A DNA stretch of 64,000 bases from Lentzea sp. NEAU-D7 (GTDB lineage: Bacteria > Actinomycetota > Actinomycetes > Mycobacteriales > Pseudonocardiaceae). Position numbers and translations under genes: made by a program. The notes beneath the pieces are model-generated. The model saw only the letters and a list, made by a program, of their open reading frames with translations. It searched no databases and was not told the DNA's origin. The first letter of the stretch is position 1; each line of letters begins with the position of its first letter. Of this stretch, positions 7,686 to 17,400 are shown one piece after another. The DNA lies in the NCBI RefSeq assembly GCF_026242055.1, contig NZ_JAPJDL010000018.1, positions 155,426-219,425 on the forward strand, given 5' to 3'.

Positions 7686-8612
7686 TCACCACCCCACGGC
7701 CGGGTACCAGATGAGCCCGGCCCGGCCGAGGGACCGCAGGTCCCAGTACAGCAGGGTGAACGTGCCGAACACGAGGAACGCGACGGCGGTGATCCGCTCG
7801 GTGCGTCCGGGCCTGGCCGCCAGCCAGCGCTGCACGCGGCCGCCGGTGCCGTGTGCCAGCACCAGGAACACCACGGCGGCGATCACCAGGTTCCCCAGCG
7901 ACTGCAGGACGAACGCGGACATCCCGTAGAGCACGTTCCCGCTCTCGGCCGCGTGCCGGAACATGATCCGGAACAACGGGAACGGCCGCCCGATCAGCAG
8001 GGCACCGACCAGCACCCCCATCACGACGAGCGGCACCGCGGGGTGGCGCAGCCGGACGCGGGCGAACGGGTCGGGCACGAGGCGCAGCGCGGCGAGGCCG
8101 AGGTAGATGAACGCGACGCCGATGAGACCGAACACGATCATCGACTGGACCTGGCGCGGGCTGAGCACACCGGCCACGCTCGCCGTGGTCGCGAACTGCG
8201 GCATGGAGGTGCCCACGATCGCGACCAGCGCACCGTAGACGGCGGAGATGCCCACCGCTCCCAGGCAGATCCACCCCAGCGCGCGCAGCGAGTCGCGCCA
8301 GCGCGGCCTGGCCGCGCCCCGGTCGCCGACGAGTGGCGTCACGACGCCGAACACCGCGATGTTGCACGCGGTGAAGGAGCCGGCCAGTCCGGTGACGAAC
8401 GCGAAGGCGATGCCCGCCAGCACTCCGTCCAGGGGTGTGGCCTTGGCGTCGTGGCCGAGCACGGAGTTCGCGACGCTGTCGCCGATGACCCGGTCGACGA
8501 ACGGCGCCGACCAGATCACCGTGAGCACGAACCCGGCGAGCGCGCTGAGCGCCACCAGCCGTCCGCGTTTCGGGATCGACGGCGGGGACGCGTGGAGGAA
8601 GGTCGGGTGCAT
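7686..8612 (-). CDS. Polytopic membrane protein, family not recognised
   Basis: 308 residues. The ATG at 8612 follows AGGAGG with a four-base gap. There are seven to eight predicted membrane helices. The segment GLAGSFTACNIAVFGVVTP in helix two or three has the layout of the DsbD/CcdA and LysE-type GxxxS...P signatures but with a single Cys, so a thiol-redox role is not secure. It is followed by a small membrane protein and a nitroreductase and preceded by a UbiB-like kinase, in one direction with short gaps. A redox or transport complex is possible. I do not assign a function. Confidence 0.78.
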   Translation of the reverse strand: MHPTFLHASPPSIPKRGRLVALSALAGFVLTVIWSAPFVDRVIGDSVANSVLGHDAKATPLDGVLAGIAFAFVTGLAGSFTACNIAVFGVVTPLVGDRGAARPRWRDSLRALGWICLGAVGISAVYGALVAIVGTSMPQFATTASVAGVLSPRQVQSMIVFGLIGVAFIYLGLAALRLVPDPFARVRLRHPAVPLVVMGVLVGALLIGRPFPLFRIMFRHAAESGNVLYGMSAFVLQSLGNLVIAAVVFLVLAHGTGGRVQRWLAARPGRTERITAVAFLVFGTFTLLYWDLRSLGRAGLIWYPAVGW

Positions 8613-8640
8613 GGTGCCTCCTGTGGGGCGGGACAGGCCG

Positions 8641-9930
8641 TCAGGCCCGCTCCCGTGAACCGGTCTTGAGCAGGCCGGACATGACCGCCTTGGTGAGCAC
8701 GGGGATCGACTCGGCCTGGAAGTCGACCTCTTCGTCGAGCTCGTTGATCCGGCCCTCCAGCACGAGCAGGGCCAGCAACGGGAAGATGAACTCGGGTGCC
8801 GCGAACAGTCCGTTGACGCGCTGCAGGTCGAACAGGCGCGTGGCGAACCGGACCAGGCTGAAGTCACGGGCCGCGCGGCCGCTCGACTCCTCGATCAGCG
8901 CGATCGTCCCCCGGCGGAACGCGGCGACGTCGGCCCACTCGGCGACGCCCTCCGCGCTGTCCCGGAGGATCTCCGCGCAGTGCGGGCCGTCGCCGCGCGC
9001 CATGTGCATAAAGAACTCGGCGAAGAGCCTGCGCACCCTCGGCTCCAGCCGGACCACGAACCCCGCGTCGAGCAGCACTATCCGGCCGTCGCGCCCCAGG
9101 TAGAGGTTGCCGGGGTGCATGTCGCAGTGGACCAGGCCGTCGAGGAACAGCATGCGGTAGACGCAGAACAGCACCCGGCGGGCGAGCTCGGCGCGTCGCG
9201 CGGGGGCCGTGCTCGCGGTGACGAGCGGGGCGAGTCCGTCGACGAACTCCATCACCAGCACGCCCTGCGCGCTGTGCTCGGGCAGGGGGCGCGGGATGTG
9301 GAGGTAGTCCACGTCGGCGAGCGACGCGCGCAGCTCGGCGAGTGCGCCGGCCTCCGCGTCGAAGTCCGCCTGCGCCGCGACCGCGGCACCGATCTGGCGC
9401 AGCACCGCGACCGCGGGCAGGCCGCGAAACCACGGCAGTCGCTGCATCACCGCCGCCCCCGCGCGCATGATCGCGAAATCTTGCTCGATCAGCCTGCGCA
9501 CACGGGGTCTGCGCACCTTGAGCGCCACGGCTCGCCCGTCCAGCTCGCCCCGGTAGACGCAGGCGATGCTGCCGCTGCGCACGCTGTCCCAGTCGACGGC
9601 GACGGGCGGATCACCACCGTAGGCCGAGCGCAGCACCCTCCTGGCCACGCGGACCGGCATGGGCGGCACCCGGTCGTGCAGGTCCACCAGCGCTTCGCAC
9701 CAGGCGGCGGGCAGCACGTCCCGCCGGGAGCTCAGCAACTGCGCGCCCTTCACGAACGCGGGCCCCAGCGCGACCACCAGCCGGCGGGCACGGCGGCGCA
9801 CCACGACTCCCGCCTCCGCACGGCTCACGCAGGCGCGTGCCACGACCGCGGGAACGGCGATCACCGTGTGCCACAGGGAGATCGAGACCACGGAGATCAA
9901 GCGCGGGACCACCTGAAGGCTCTGGAACAT
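8641..9930 (-). CDS. UbiB/ABC1 (ADCK)-family atypical kinase
   Basis: 429 residues; the ATG at 9930 is the best start although its ribosome site is weak. Motifs run in the expected order: the KxGQ-like KGAQLLSSRRDVLP, the nucleotide loop GSIACVYRGELDGRAVALKV, the catalytic loop GLVHCDMHPGNLYL, and LLDAGFV, where DAG replaces DFG. A hydrophobic C-terminal region near LLALLVLEG is usual for these membrane-associated proteins. UbiB/ADCK proteins support quinone or lipid biosynthesis through ATPase-like activity. It heads a five-gene leftward operon. A 15-bp palindrome lies just upstream between this gene and the divergent SRPBCC gene. Confidence 0.9.
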   Translation of the reverse strand: MFQSLQVVPRLISVVSISLWHTVIAVPAVVARACVSRAEAGVVVRRRARRLVVALGPAFVKGAQLLSSRRDVLPAAWCEALVDLHDRVPPMPVRVARRVLRSAYGGDPPVAVDWDSVRSGSIACVYRGELDGRAVALKVRRPRVRRLIEQDFAIMRAGAAVMQRLPWFRGLPAVAVLRQIGAAVAAQADFDAEAGALAELRASLADVDYLHIPRPLPEHSAQGVLVMEFVDGLAPLVTASTAPARRAELARRVLFCVYRMLFLDGLVHCDMHPGNLYLGRDGRIVLLDAGFVVRLEPRVRRLFAEFFMHMARGDGPHCAEILRDSAEGVAEWADVAAFRRGTIALIEESSGRAARDFSLVRFATRLFDLQRVNGLFAAPEFIFPLLALLVLEGRINELDEEVDFQAESIPVLTKAVMSGLLKTGSRERA

Positions 9931-9956
9931 GCCTACGGTTATAGGACGCCAGGACA

Positions 9957-9971
9957 GGACAACACTTGTCC
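9957..9971. promoter_or_regulatory. Palindrome in a divergent promoter region
   Basis: GGACAACACTTGTCC is a perfect inverted repeat (six-base arms, three-base centre) between the UbiB-like and SRPBCC genes. It is a candidate operator for one or both. Its sequence differs from the GTATGAC palindrome found elsewhere in the window. Confidence 0.4.
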
Positions 9972-10034
9972 CAGCTTGCGCTGATCCCCTTTGCGTTAGC
10001 CTGCAAGGAGATTCATCGACCGGAGGTGCGCCCC

Positions 10035-10547
10035 GTGGACGTGACCACCCTCGCCATGACCGTCGAGCTCGAAGTCGACGCCCCCGCCACCGAGGTGTTC
10101 GACGCGGTGGCCGACCCGACCCGCGTGCCCGAGTGGAGTCCCGAGTGCGTCCACGTCGCGTGGCTCGACGGCGCACGCGGTGCCGAACCGGGCGCGCGGT
10201 TCCACGCGCGCAACCGCGCCGGCGAGTGGGAGTGGGAGGTGACCTGCCAGGTGGTCGAGGTGAGCCGGCCGGAGAGCTTCTCGTGGATCGTCATCGGTTT
10301 CGCGGGAGATCCGTCGCTGCCCTCCTCCACCTGGCGCTACCGGCTCACCGGACGTCCGGGTGGCGGAACCCTGATCACGCAGACGTTCCGCCACGGACCG
10401 GGCGGCAGCCACCTCGTGAACGCGATGCGGGCGCGGCCGGACCACGCGGACGCGCTCTACGAGTTCCGGCGCACCGTGTTGCTGCACAACGCGACCACCA
10501 CGTTGAGGGCGATGGCCACCGCGCTCGGCTGGCGTCCCGCCGGCTGA
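10035..10547 (+). CDS. SRPBCC (START-like) ligand-binding protein
   Basis: 170 residues from the GTG at 10035, placed eight bases after GGAGG. The polyketide-cyclase/START-like pattern is clear: ELEVDAPATEVFDAVADPTR, then VPEWSPECVHVAWLDG, a central beta sheet (WEVTCQVVEVSRPESFSWIV) and a long C-terminal helix. These form a deep hydrophobic cavity. CalC, the calicheamicin self-sacrifice protein, has this fold, so a protection role is possible, but the fold also serves lipid binding and cyclisation. It ends three bases from the convergent tandem SRPBCC gene. Confidence 0.85.
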   Translation: MDVTTLAMTVELEVDAPATEVFDAVADPTRVPEWSPECVHVAWLDGARGAEPGARFHARNRAGEWEWEVTCQVVEVSRPESFSWIVIGFAGDPSLPSSTWRYRLTGRPGGGTLITQTFRHGPGGSHLVNAMRARPDHADALYEFRRTVLLHNATTTLRAMATALGWRPAG

Positions 10548-10550
10548 GCG

Positions 10551-11402
10551 TCAGCGGTGCCGCCACTGCGGCGCCTGCCAGCGTTCGCCGATCTCCACCA
10601 TGCGCTGCAGGTTGATCAGCAGGTTCTGCCAGCCGAGCTGGTAGCCGTCGGACGGGCGTCCGTCGACGAAACCGCTGTGGCGCAGGTTGATCCTCGTCCC
10701 CTCCCCCGGCTCCTCGTCCACCTCCCAGCTCACGAGGGTGTCCGGCCAGCCCTCGTTGTGCCAGGTGTAGGCGAGCCGGTGCGGCGCGTCGAGGTCGACC
10801 ACCGCCACCGGGCCGTGGTCCCAGCCGAAGTCGTAACGCCCGCCCTCCCACGGCTCCACGACCGAGGCCGAGGGCAGCCACCTGTCGATCATGGCCGGGT
10901 CGAGGAGCACGGAGAACACGTCCTCGGGGCTCGTGTCGACCACGATCGTCGCGAAAGCGGTCTCCTCGCAGGCGACCGTGTAGTCGGGACGCGGTGCGAG
11001 GTTCCGCCCCTCGGTGAAGTTGGCGAGGTTGCCGACCGCGATGCCCCAGAAGTCGTTCATGCTCGCCCGGTCGAACCCCCAGAACGGCACCGGCTCGTGC
11101 CGGACCGACACGGTCGTGTCGCCGCTGACGGTCCCGCGCACCGACATCTCGACCGCCGTGGTCGTGCCCTCCATCTCCCAGTCGAAGCACAGCTTCCCGC
11201 CCGGCTCCACCGACACGTTCGTCTGCCGCGGCACGTCTCCGAACGGCGTGTGCCTTCCCCAGAAGTCGAACCTGCCGTCCTCCAGCCGGACGTCGACGTG
11301 CTCGGCGAACCACGTGCACAGGGACAGCTCGGTCGTCATCGCCCGGTACACCGCGGGCGCGGGGGCGAACACCATCGCCTTCACGAACACCTTGTCTGCC
11401 AT
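10551..11402 (-). CDS. Tandem SRPBCC/AHSA1-domain protein
   Basis: 283 residues. The ATG at 11402 is preceded by GGGAGG with eight bases between; a GTG nine bases upstream is less likely. Two START-like domains follow one another: residues 5-130 (KAMVFAPAPAVYRAMTTELS) and 140-280 (AFATIVVDTSPEDVFSVLL, ending in the helix around LLINLQRMVEIGE). Duplicated AHSA1 domains are unusual next to the single-domain proteins nearby. It may bind two ligands or one at the interface. In context a sequestration role is a reasonable hypothesis. It is convergent with 10035-10547 and divergent from the SnoaL-like gene at 11554. Confidence 0.85.
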   Translation of the reverse strand: MADKVFVKAMVFAPAPAVYRAMTTELSLCTWFAEHVDVRLEDGRFDFWGRHTPFGDVPRQTNVSVEPGGKLCFDWEMEGTTTAVEMSVRGTVSGDTTVSVRHEPVPFWGFDRASMNDFWGIAVGNLANFTEGRNLAPRPDYTVACEETAFATIVVDTSPEDVFSVLLDPAMIDRWLPSASVVEPWEGGRYDFGWDHGPVAVVDLDAPHRLAYTWHNEGWPDTLVSWEVDEEPGEGTRINLRHSGFVDGRPSDGYQLGWQNLLINLQRMVEIGERWQAPQWRHR

Positions 11403-11553
11403 CGCTGGCACCTCCCGTCGTCAGCTCCATGCTGCGTCGGCCGGCGGCGCCTTCTCGACCACCGGGGAAGATGCGGCAACCTGCGAGAAGGACGGTGCGC
11501 GCCGCGGCGGTAGACCAGGAGGTGAACGCAGTGCGGCAGACGGGAACCCCGCC

Positions 11554-11979
11554 ATGACAACACCTCAGGCCAACGCGCACGTCGCGCGGACGATGTACCG
11601 GCGCTTCACCAAGAACGACGTGGAGGGCGTGGTCGAGCTCCTCGCCGAGGACTACGAGCTCGCCGACATGGCGACCGGCGAGTCGATCCGCGGGCACGAC
11701 GGGTTCCGCGAGTGGATGCGCCGCAGCCGTTCCGGGCTGCCGGACGCCGTGGCGGAGGTGATGGCGCTGCACCAGGACGGCGACGTGGTCGTCGCGGAGA
11801 TCCGCAACCACGGCACGCACACGGGCACGCTCACCATGCCGGACGGCACGGTGTACCCCGCCACCGGACGCCGCCTCGACGTCCGCGGCTGCGAGGTGCT
11901 GCGGTTCCGCGCCGGGCGGATCGCCAGCTGCACGGTGTACTACGACGCGCTGAGCATGGCGGACCAGCTCGGCTTCTGA
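11554..11979 (+). CDS. SnoaL-like (NTF2-fold) protein
   Basis: 141 residues from the ATG at 11554; the ribosome site is weak. It is a minimal NTF2-fold protein with helix RTMYRRFTKNDVEGVVELL, strand VVVAEIRNHGTHTGTLTMP and end CTVYYDALSMADQLGF. It is paralogous to the product of 1126-1638 over its whole length but lacks that protein's N-terminal extension. Acid-base residues cannot be identified with confidence, so cyclase, isomerase or binding function are all possible. It stands alone on the plus strand between two SRPBCC/DoxX units. Confidence 0.83.
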   Translation: MTTPQANAHVARTMYRRFTKNDVEGVVELLAEDYELADMATGESIRGHDGFREWMRRSRSGLPDAVAEVMALHQDGDVVVAEIRNHGTHTGTLTMPDGTVYPATGRRLDVRGCEVLRFRAGRIASCTVYYDALSMADQLGF

Positions 11980-12091
11980 CAGAAGCCCTGTGCGCCAACG
12001 GTTCTGATGGGACAAATAATTTTGTATTGACAGTCATAGTTGCTCGTGTCACCTTGGAGGCAGACCCGGACACCGCCCCAGGGGGAGCGCC

Positions 12092-12577
12092 ATGAGCATC
12101 GCGATCACCACAGGTCCTTTACGCGTCACCACCCGCGCCACCGATGTCGCCTCCCGCTGGCTCACCCGCCACAGCGTGGGGCTGCTGCGCCTGAGCCTCG
12201 GCCTCGTGTTCCTGGGCTTCGGCGCGCTGAAGTTCTTCCCCGGCATGAGCCCGGCGGAGCACATCGCCGGCACGACGGTGGAGATGCTGACGTTCGGCCT
12301 GGTGCCCGGTCGTGGCGCGGTGGTGCTCGTGGCGCTGGTGGAGACGTTCATCGGCCTGTCGCTGATCACCGGAAAGCTGCGCAGGACCGGGCTCGCCGTG
12401 CTCGGCGTGGCGCTGACGGGCATCCTCTCGCCCCTGGTCCTGATGCCCGGGCTCCTCTTCGAGCCCGACACGTTCACCCCCACGCTGACCGGTCAGTACG
12501 TGTTGAAGGACATCGTGCTGGTGGCAGCCGCCCTCGTCGTGGCCGGCAAGGCGCTCACCCCTCACAGCGCCGGCTGA
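12092..12577 (+). CDS. DoxX-like small membrane protein
   Basis: 161 residues from the ATG at 12092. Four membrane segments are seen; the first, GLLRLSLGLVFLGFGALKFF, is the DoxX-family opening, followed by a polar loop PGMSPAEHIAGTTVEM. DoxX-like proteins often appear near redox stress and thiol genes but are poorly understood. The upstream region has a TTGACA -35 candidate at 12027-12032, with no good -10. The ArsR gene follows 110 bases downstream on the same strand. Confidence 0.8.
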   Translation: MSIAITTGPLRVTTRATDVASRWLTRHSVGLLRLSLGLVFLGFGALKFFPGMSPAEHIAGTTVEMLTFGLVPGRGAVVLVALVETFIGLSLITGKLRRTGLAVLGVALTGILSPLVLMPGLLFEPDTFTPTLTGQYVLKDIVLVAAALVVAGKALTPHSAG

Positions 12578-12687
12578 GCCCGACAGCGGGGAGCCGTCGT
12601 CATCCCCCGGCGGCGGCTTCCCGTGTTTCCACACCCAGGTTCGTATATAAAGGCGAAGTTGTCCGATCATCCGGTGGGGAGCCGCAC

Positions 12688-13293
12688 GTGAACGAGATCG
12701 AAGTCATCCGCGACGCGAGCACGGCACGCATCGCCCTCGACCCGATCCGCCTGCGGCTGCTGGCCGAGCTGGCCACCCCGGAGTCGGCCACCACCCTCGA
12801 GCCCCTGCTCGGCATCCCGCGCCAGAAGATCAACTACCACCTGCGGACGCTCGAGGAGCACGGCCTGATCCAGCTGGTCTCCGAACGCCGGGTCCGCAAC
12901 ACCACCGAGCGCTTCCTGCAGGCGTCCAGCTCGTACGTGATCTCCCCCGACGTCTTCGAGCAGGTCCAGCCCGACCCCCGGCACAGCCAGGACCACCGTT
13001 CGCTCGGCTGGCTGCTGGCCGTGACCGCCCAGCTGATGCGCGACCTGGGCGAGCTGCTGATCGGCTCGCGCCGGGCCGGCAGGAAGGTGGCGACGTTCGC
13101 CCTGGACGGCGAGATCCGCTTCGCCTCCGCCGCCGCGCGCACGCAGTTCGCCACCGAGCTCTCGGCGGCCGTGACGACGCTGGCGGCCAAGTACCACGAC
13201 GAGAACGCACCCGGCGGCCGGCCGCACCGCATGGTCGTGGCCGTGCACCCGAGCGTCCGTCCGGGACGACGCCGCACCCTCCCGTCGGACTGA
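12688..13293 (+). CDS. ArsR-type winged-helix regulator
   Basis: 201 residues from the GTG at 12688, with GGGGA upstream. The winged helix covers residues 10-80: DPIRLRLLAELATPESATTL, then the recognition helix region PRQKINYHLRTLEEHGL and the wing VSERRVRNTTERF. The C-terminal 100 residues form a separate helical domain, longer than the classical metal-sensing ArsR proteins, and no metal-binding Cys cluster is present. It is a paralogue of the regulator at 36351-36968, and both sit beside an SRPBCC gene. It is convergent with its SRPBCC partner here. It is another candidate repressor for the shared palindrome. Confidence 0.88.
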   Translation: MNEIEVIRDASTARIALDPIRLRLLAELATPESATTLEPLLGIPRQKINYHLRTLEEHGLIQLVSERRVRNTTERFLQASSSYVISPDVFEQVQPDPRHSQDHRSLGWLLAVTAQLMRDLGELLIGSRRAGRKVATFALDGEIRFASAAARTQFATELSAAVTTLAAKYHDENAPGGRPHRMVVAVHPSVRPGRRRTLPSD

Positions 13294-13303
13294 CCGCCCC
13301 GGG

Positions 13304-14047
13304 TCAGGCGAACCGGTCGTCCAGCCACCGCTGCCAGCACGCGGAGACGTCCTCGCGCAGCGGCGGACTCCCGTACCGGTACTGGTACACGCTGACACCG
13401 CACAGCTCGACGCCCTCGGCGCTGAACCGGTGCAACCCGCGGTCCGACCGGACGCCGAGGTGCCGGCCGGGGTTGAGGAAGTCGACCACGCCCTCGACCG
13501 GCTCGCCCCGCGGCGCGGCGACCACGACCCGGTCTCCCACGGCCACACCCGCGGGCACGCGCAACGCCGCGAGCAGCCGGTCCCACTCACCGCCGGACGC
13601 CGACCGCGCCATGGCCATCGCGACCGACGCGGGCAGGCGCGCGAAACACCGCTGGGACACGACCAGGTTGTGCAGGAAGAGGTCCCAGCCCGCGTCCAGC
13701 GCGTCGTACTCCTGGTCCCAGACCTCGTCGTCGAGAAAGCCGTTCTGCACCAACCGGAACGCGGTGTGGCCACCTCCGGCGGCGGCGAGCAGGAACTCGT
13801 AGCAGTACACCGGGTCCTCCGGCTCGCCGAACCCCCCGTACACGAGCCGCTGGGGCGGTTCGGCGTCCAGCACGACGCCCTCCCGCACCCCGGCGGGCCC
13901 GAAGTCCGTGCGCACCAGGCCACCCGGTGTCGGGTCGATCGCGTGCGGCACGTACCAGGTGGCGAAGCCCGGACCGCTCGAGATCGCCTGCCACACCTGC
14001 TCCAACGGCGCCTCGACCTCCACCTCCTTGACGATCCGACGAGCCAT
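13304..14047 (-). CDS. SRPBCC/AHSA1-domain protein, operator-controlled
   Basis: 247 residues; the ATG at 14047 follows GGGGAGG. Residues 1-150 are an AHSA1-like START domain (RIVKEVEVEAPLEQVWQAIS ... GFATWYVP). Residues 155-245 form a second part (VAVGDRVVVAAPRGEPVEGV) that looks like a diverged repeat or an extra sheet. The perfect 27-bp palindrome at 14059-14085 lies directly ahead of the ribosome site, so transcription starting between tebC and this gene would be under its control. Read-through from the PKS operon is also possible. A self-protection or intermediate-binding role in enediyne production is inferred. Confidence 0.85.
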   Translation of the reverse strand: MARRIVKEVEVEAPLEQVWQAISSGPGFATWYVPHAIDPTPGGLVRTDFGPAGVREGVVLDAEPPQRLVYGGFGEPEDPVYCYEFLLAAAGGGHTAFRLVQNGFLDDEVWDQEYDALDAGWDLFLHNLVVSQRCFARLPASVAMAMARSASGGEWDRLLAALRVPAGVAVGDRVVVAAPRGEPVEGVVDFLNPGRHLGVRSDRGLHRFSAEGVELCGVSVYQYRYGSPPLREDVSACWQRWLDDRFA

Positions 14048-14058
14048 GCGGCCTCCCC

Positions 14059-14085
14059 GCTAGTATGACTAATAGTCATACTAGC
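14059..14085. promoter_or_regulatory. Perfect palindromic operator, reference copy
   Basis: Thirteen-base arms flank one central base; the inner core is GTATGACTAATAGTCATAC (14063-14081). It overlaps the stop codon of tebC and precedes the SRPBCC gene. On the minus strand its arm contains a TAGTAT that could be a -10. Related copies are at 3660, 3684 and 49387. Confidence 0.75.
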
Positions 14086-14497
14086 CTGAGTAGGCGGCCA
14101 GGGCGGACGCCAGCTCGGCGGGCACCTCGACGGGTGCCACGCCGTCCTCCGTCCGCCGCATGCACGCGACGGTCTGCCCGCCCCGCGCGACCACCGCCCC
14201 GCCGCGGCGGAACTCGAAGTCCATCACGATCCTGCTGCCCGCGGCGCCGGACAGGGACATCAGGACCTCGATCTCCTCCAGCGCGAAGCACTCCGCGAAG
14301 TAGTCCATCCGGCAGGACACGGTGACCATCGCCAGCTCCCCCGCGGTCAGGCGCCGCAGCACGCCGGGCGCGTGGTCGGCCAGGAAGTGCTCGCGGCAAT
14401 GTCCCTGCCAGCGCAGGTAGTGCGCGAAGTAGACGTTGCCCACGAGGTTCGTCTCGTCCAGCGTCACCACGTGCCGGTGGACGTAGTGCTCAGGCAT
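14081..14497 (-). CDS. tebC: Enediyne-type hot-dog thioesterase (TEBC)
   Basis: 138 residues from the ATG at 14497, preceded by GAGGAG; it overlaps the PKS stop by eight bases, so it is coupled to it. The signature DETNLVGNVYFAHYLRWQG near the N-terminus is characteristic of the enediyne thioesterases (CalE7, SgcE10, TEBC). DYFAECFALEEIEVLMSLSG matches the hot-dog sheet. This family releases the polyene from the ACP of the enediyne PKS, often with decarboxylation to a methyl ketone or heptaene. The length is normal for the family. The gene order PKS then thioesterase is standard for such loci. Confidence 0.93.
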   Translation of the reverse strand: MPEHYVHRHVVTLDETNLVGNVYFAHYLRWQGHCREHFLADHAPGVLRRLTAGELAMVTVSCRMDYFAECFALEEIEVLMSLSGAAGSRIVMDFEFRRGGAVVARGGQTVACMRRTEDGVAPVEVPAELASALAAYSG

Positions 14498-17400
14498 GGT
14501 CAGGCTCCTCACCGAACGCCAGCGCCACCGTCACGGGCCCGATGCCGGTCACCCGCCTGGCGACGACGACCCGGATCCCGCGGACGACCCCGGACATCAG
14601 GCCGTCCTCGGTGATCTCGTCGAACACCACGGGACCGGACGCGCCCAGCCGGGCGAGCGCGTGGCCCGCCGCGGTTCCGGGGTCCTCGTCCCCCGCCGAC
14701 CAGTGCAGGCCGGCCGAGCGGTCGGCGACGAGCCCGTCGCCGTCGCTCCACAGCTCGATCCGGTGCGCCCAGCCGCACTCGACCATCCGGCGGCTGAGCC
14801 AGGGCCCGGTCTGGTCCCACGACAGCGGACCGGTGAGGTCGTTCTCCCCCACCGCCTTCAGCCGCAACCCGGTCCACCGCGCGACCGGCAGGCCGTCCGG
14901 TTGCACGAGGTCGACGTCGAACAGGAACTCGTCCACCGAATGCCACGTCTCGGTCGCGTGCACCAGGAGCATGCCCTTCGGCCTGCGCCAGACGTTGAAC
15001 TCCTCCACCTCCACCGGCAGCGCCCGCTTGTGCGGCACGCACGGCAGCAACGCGTGGATGGTGGCGTCGTGCGCGCCCGGATCGCCCAGCAACAGCCGGG
15101 AGCCGTGGTACTCGGCAAACCAGGTGTCCTCACGCGCTTGCACCCAGGCCGTGACGGTGAACGCGGAGAGCAGGTCGTACCGCACCACCCGCCGGAACCG
15201 TCCACTGTGGAACAGCACTGATCCGTAGGCGTGGTGGGCAGGACCGGCGGGCACGGCGCCGACCGCTGCCCGGCGGGCGGGCGGTGGCGCCGACGGCACG
15301 AGGCTCGCGCTGAGGTGGTCGGTGCCGAAGCCGTCGCCGTCCTGGCGCACGACCAGGTCGACCTGGCGGTCGTGCCGTGCCAGCGCCGCCACGCGGATGA
15401 CCCGGTCGGACCGCTCGCCCACGGTCACCGGCCGGTGCAGCCGGAGGTCCTGGAACGTCCACGACCCGCGCGGCCCGGTCGTGAGCGCGGTGGCCTGGGC
15501 CATCGCCTCGGCCCCGATCACCGCGGGCAGCACCAGCACCCCGGACACCCGGTGGTCGGAGAGATAGGGGTCGGTTCCCGTGTTGAGCGTCGCCTCGGCG
15601 ATCGTCTCCACCCCGGGCACCCAGCTCCGCAGCTCCTCGGCGAACCGCAGCCCCGCGGGCGACGGCTGGTGTTCCGGTTCGACGCGCAACGTCGGCGACG
15701 ACGGGAACCGGCCCGCGACGAGCAGCGTGACCGGCGCGCTCGGGTCGGTGAGCGCGTCGAGCATCGCCGTCACGCCCTGCTCCGGTTCGATGAGCGCGAG
15801 TCCGAGCCTGCTCAGTCGCGTGGTGACGCGCATCCGGTCGGCCATGCCGACGTCGGACCACGCCGACCACTCGAGCAGGTGCGTGCGGCAACGGGGGCTG
15901 CGCCTCGCCCACCGCTCCAGCTCGACGCGCATCCAGTCGTTCGCCACGCAGTACTCGGACTGCCCGGCGAGGCCCTGCCTGCCGATGATCGACCCGAAGG
16001 CGACCACCAGCCGCAGCTCCTCGCCCGGCACCACGTCCTCGACCGCCGAGAGCAACGCCCGCAGGCCGTCCACCTTCGGCGAGACCGTGGCGGCGAGGCC
16101 CTCCTCGCCCACCTCGGCGAGCCGGCGCGGCCGGTTGACCCCCGCGCCGTGCAGCAGGCCGCGCACCGGGCCGAACCGGGCGGCCTCGCGCACCGCCGCC
16201 CGCACGGCCGCCGGGTCGGTCAGGTCGCAGCTGAGGTAGTCGGCACCGAGCGCCGCCACCGCCTCGGCCACGTCCGGGTCGTCGGCGGGTCGCCTGCCCA
16301 GCACGACGAGCTGTGCACCCGTCTGCTCCGCGAGCGCGGCGGCGCAGCGCGCGGTGATGCCGGTGGCCCCGCCGCTCACCAGGCACACGTCTCCCGGTCC
16401 GAGCGGCAACGCCACCGATCCCGGCGAGCCGGCGTGCGGCCGTGTCACCAGCCTTTCGACCACTCCCCCGCGCACGCGGAGCTCCGCGTACCCGGAGGCC
16501 GGCGTGACGGAGGCCGCCCTGGTCACGGCCGGCGCGCTCTCCCCAGGCGGCACGTCCAGCACGGTCACGGGGCAGCCGGGGAGCTCGGCCGAGACCGCCC
16601 TGCCCACCGCCGCCGCGGCCGGGTGTCCGCTGTGCGTCACGAGCAACCGCCGCGGCGCGCTCCCGGCGATCTCGCGCAGCAGCCGCGCGATCTCCCCCGT
16701 GCCGGCGGTGCCGGGCAGTTCCACCACCAGCTCCGCCGGGTCGTGGGCGGCGGGACGCTCGAGCGAGGGCCCGAGGGGCGCCCAGTGGTGGCTGAACAGC
16801 CCTACCCAGGGGCGCACCCCGCCGAGCTCCGCCTGACCGTCGGGGCCGTCCTCCGGCAGCTCCCCCAGCCGCCGCGCCAAGCCGCCCACGGTGACGCCGT
16901 CGAGCGACTCGTCCAGCACCAGCTGCCGGCCGTGCCGCGCGGCGATCTCGCTGACCAGGCGCACCACCTGCAGCGAGTTGACGTGCAGGTCGGACAGCAA
17001 CATCGTGTCGTCGGTGATCGCCGAGACCGGCAGCTCCAGCTCGTCGGCCAGGTACTCGCGGACGGCCGTGAGCAGGTCCGTGCCCGTCGCGACCGGTGAG
17101 GCCGGCACCTCGGGTACGTCCACCGTCGCCACCACCTGAGGCCGCACCCCGTTCTTGGGCAACGACTCGCACGGGTTGGCCAGGAACTCGAGCGGGGTGT
17201 CCAGGTCGACCAGCCGGTGCGCGCGGTCACCGAACCACGCCCGGGGCTTGGCCGTCGCGGAGGCGAAGAGGGCCGCCGAGGCGAACGCAGTGCGCCGGGC
17301 GGAACCGCCGCAGTCGAGGCTCACCGCGGGAACTCCCGCCGGTGCCGCCAGGGTGGCGAGCATCGTGCCGGGCCCCGCCTCCACCAGCAGGTCGCACCTC

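Noticed and set aside
12027..12038. Further copy of the GTATGAC palindrome ahead of the DoxX-like gene
   Set aside because: TTGACAGTCATA contains a half site only, and the TTGACA is better read as a -35 box.
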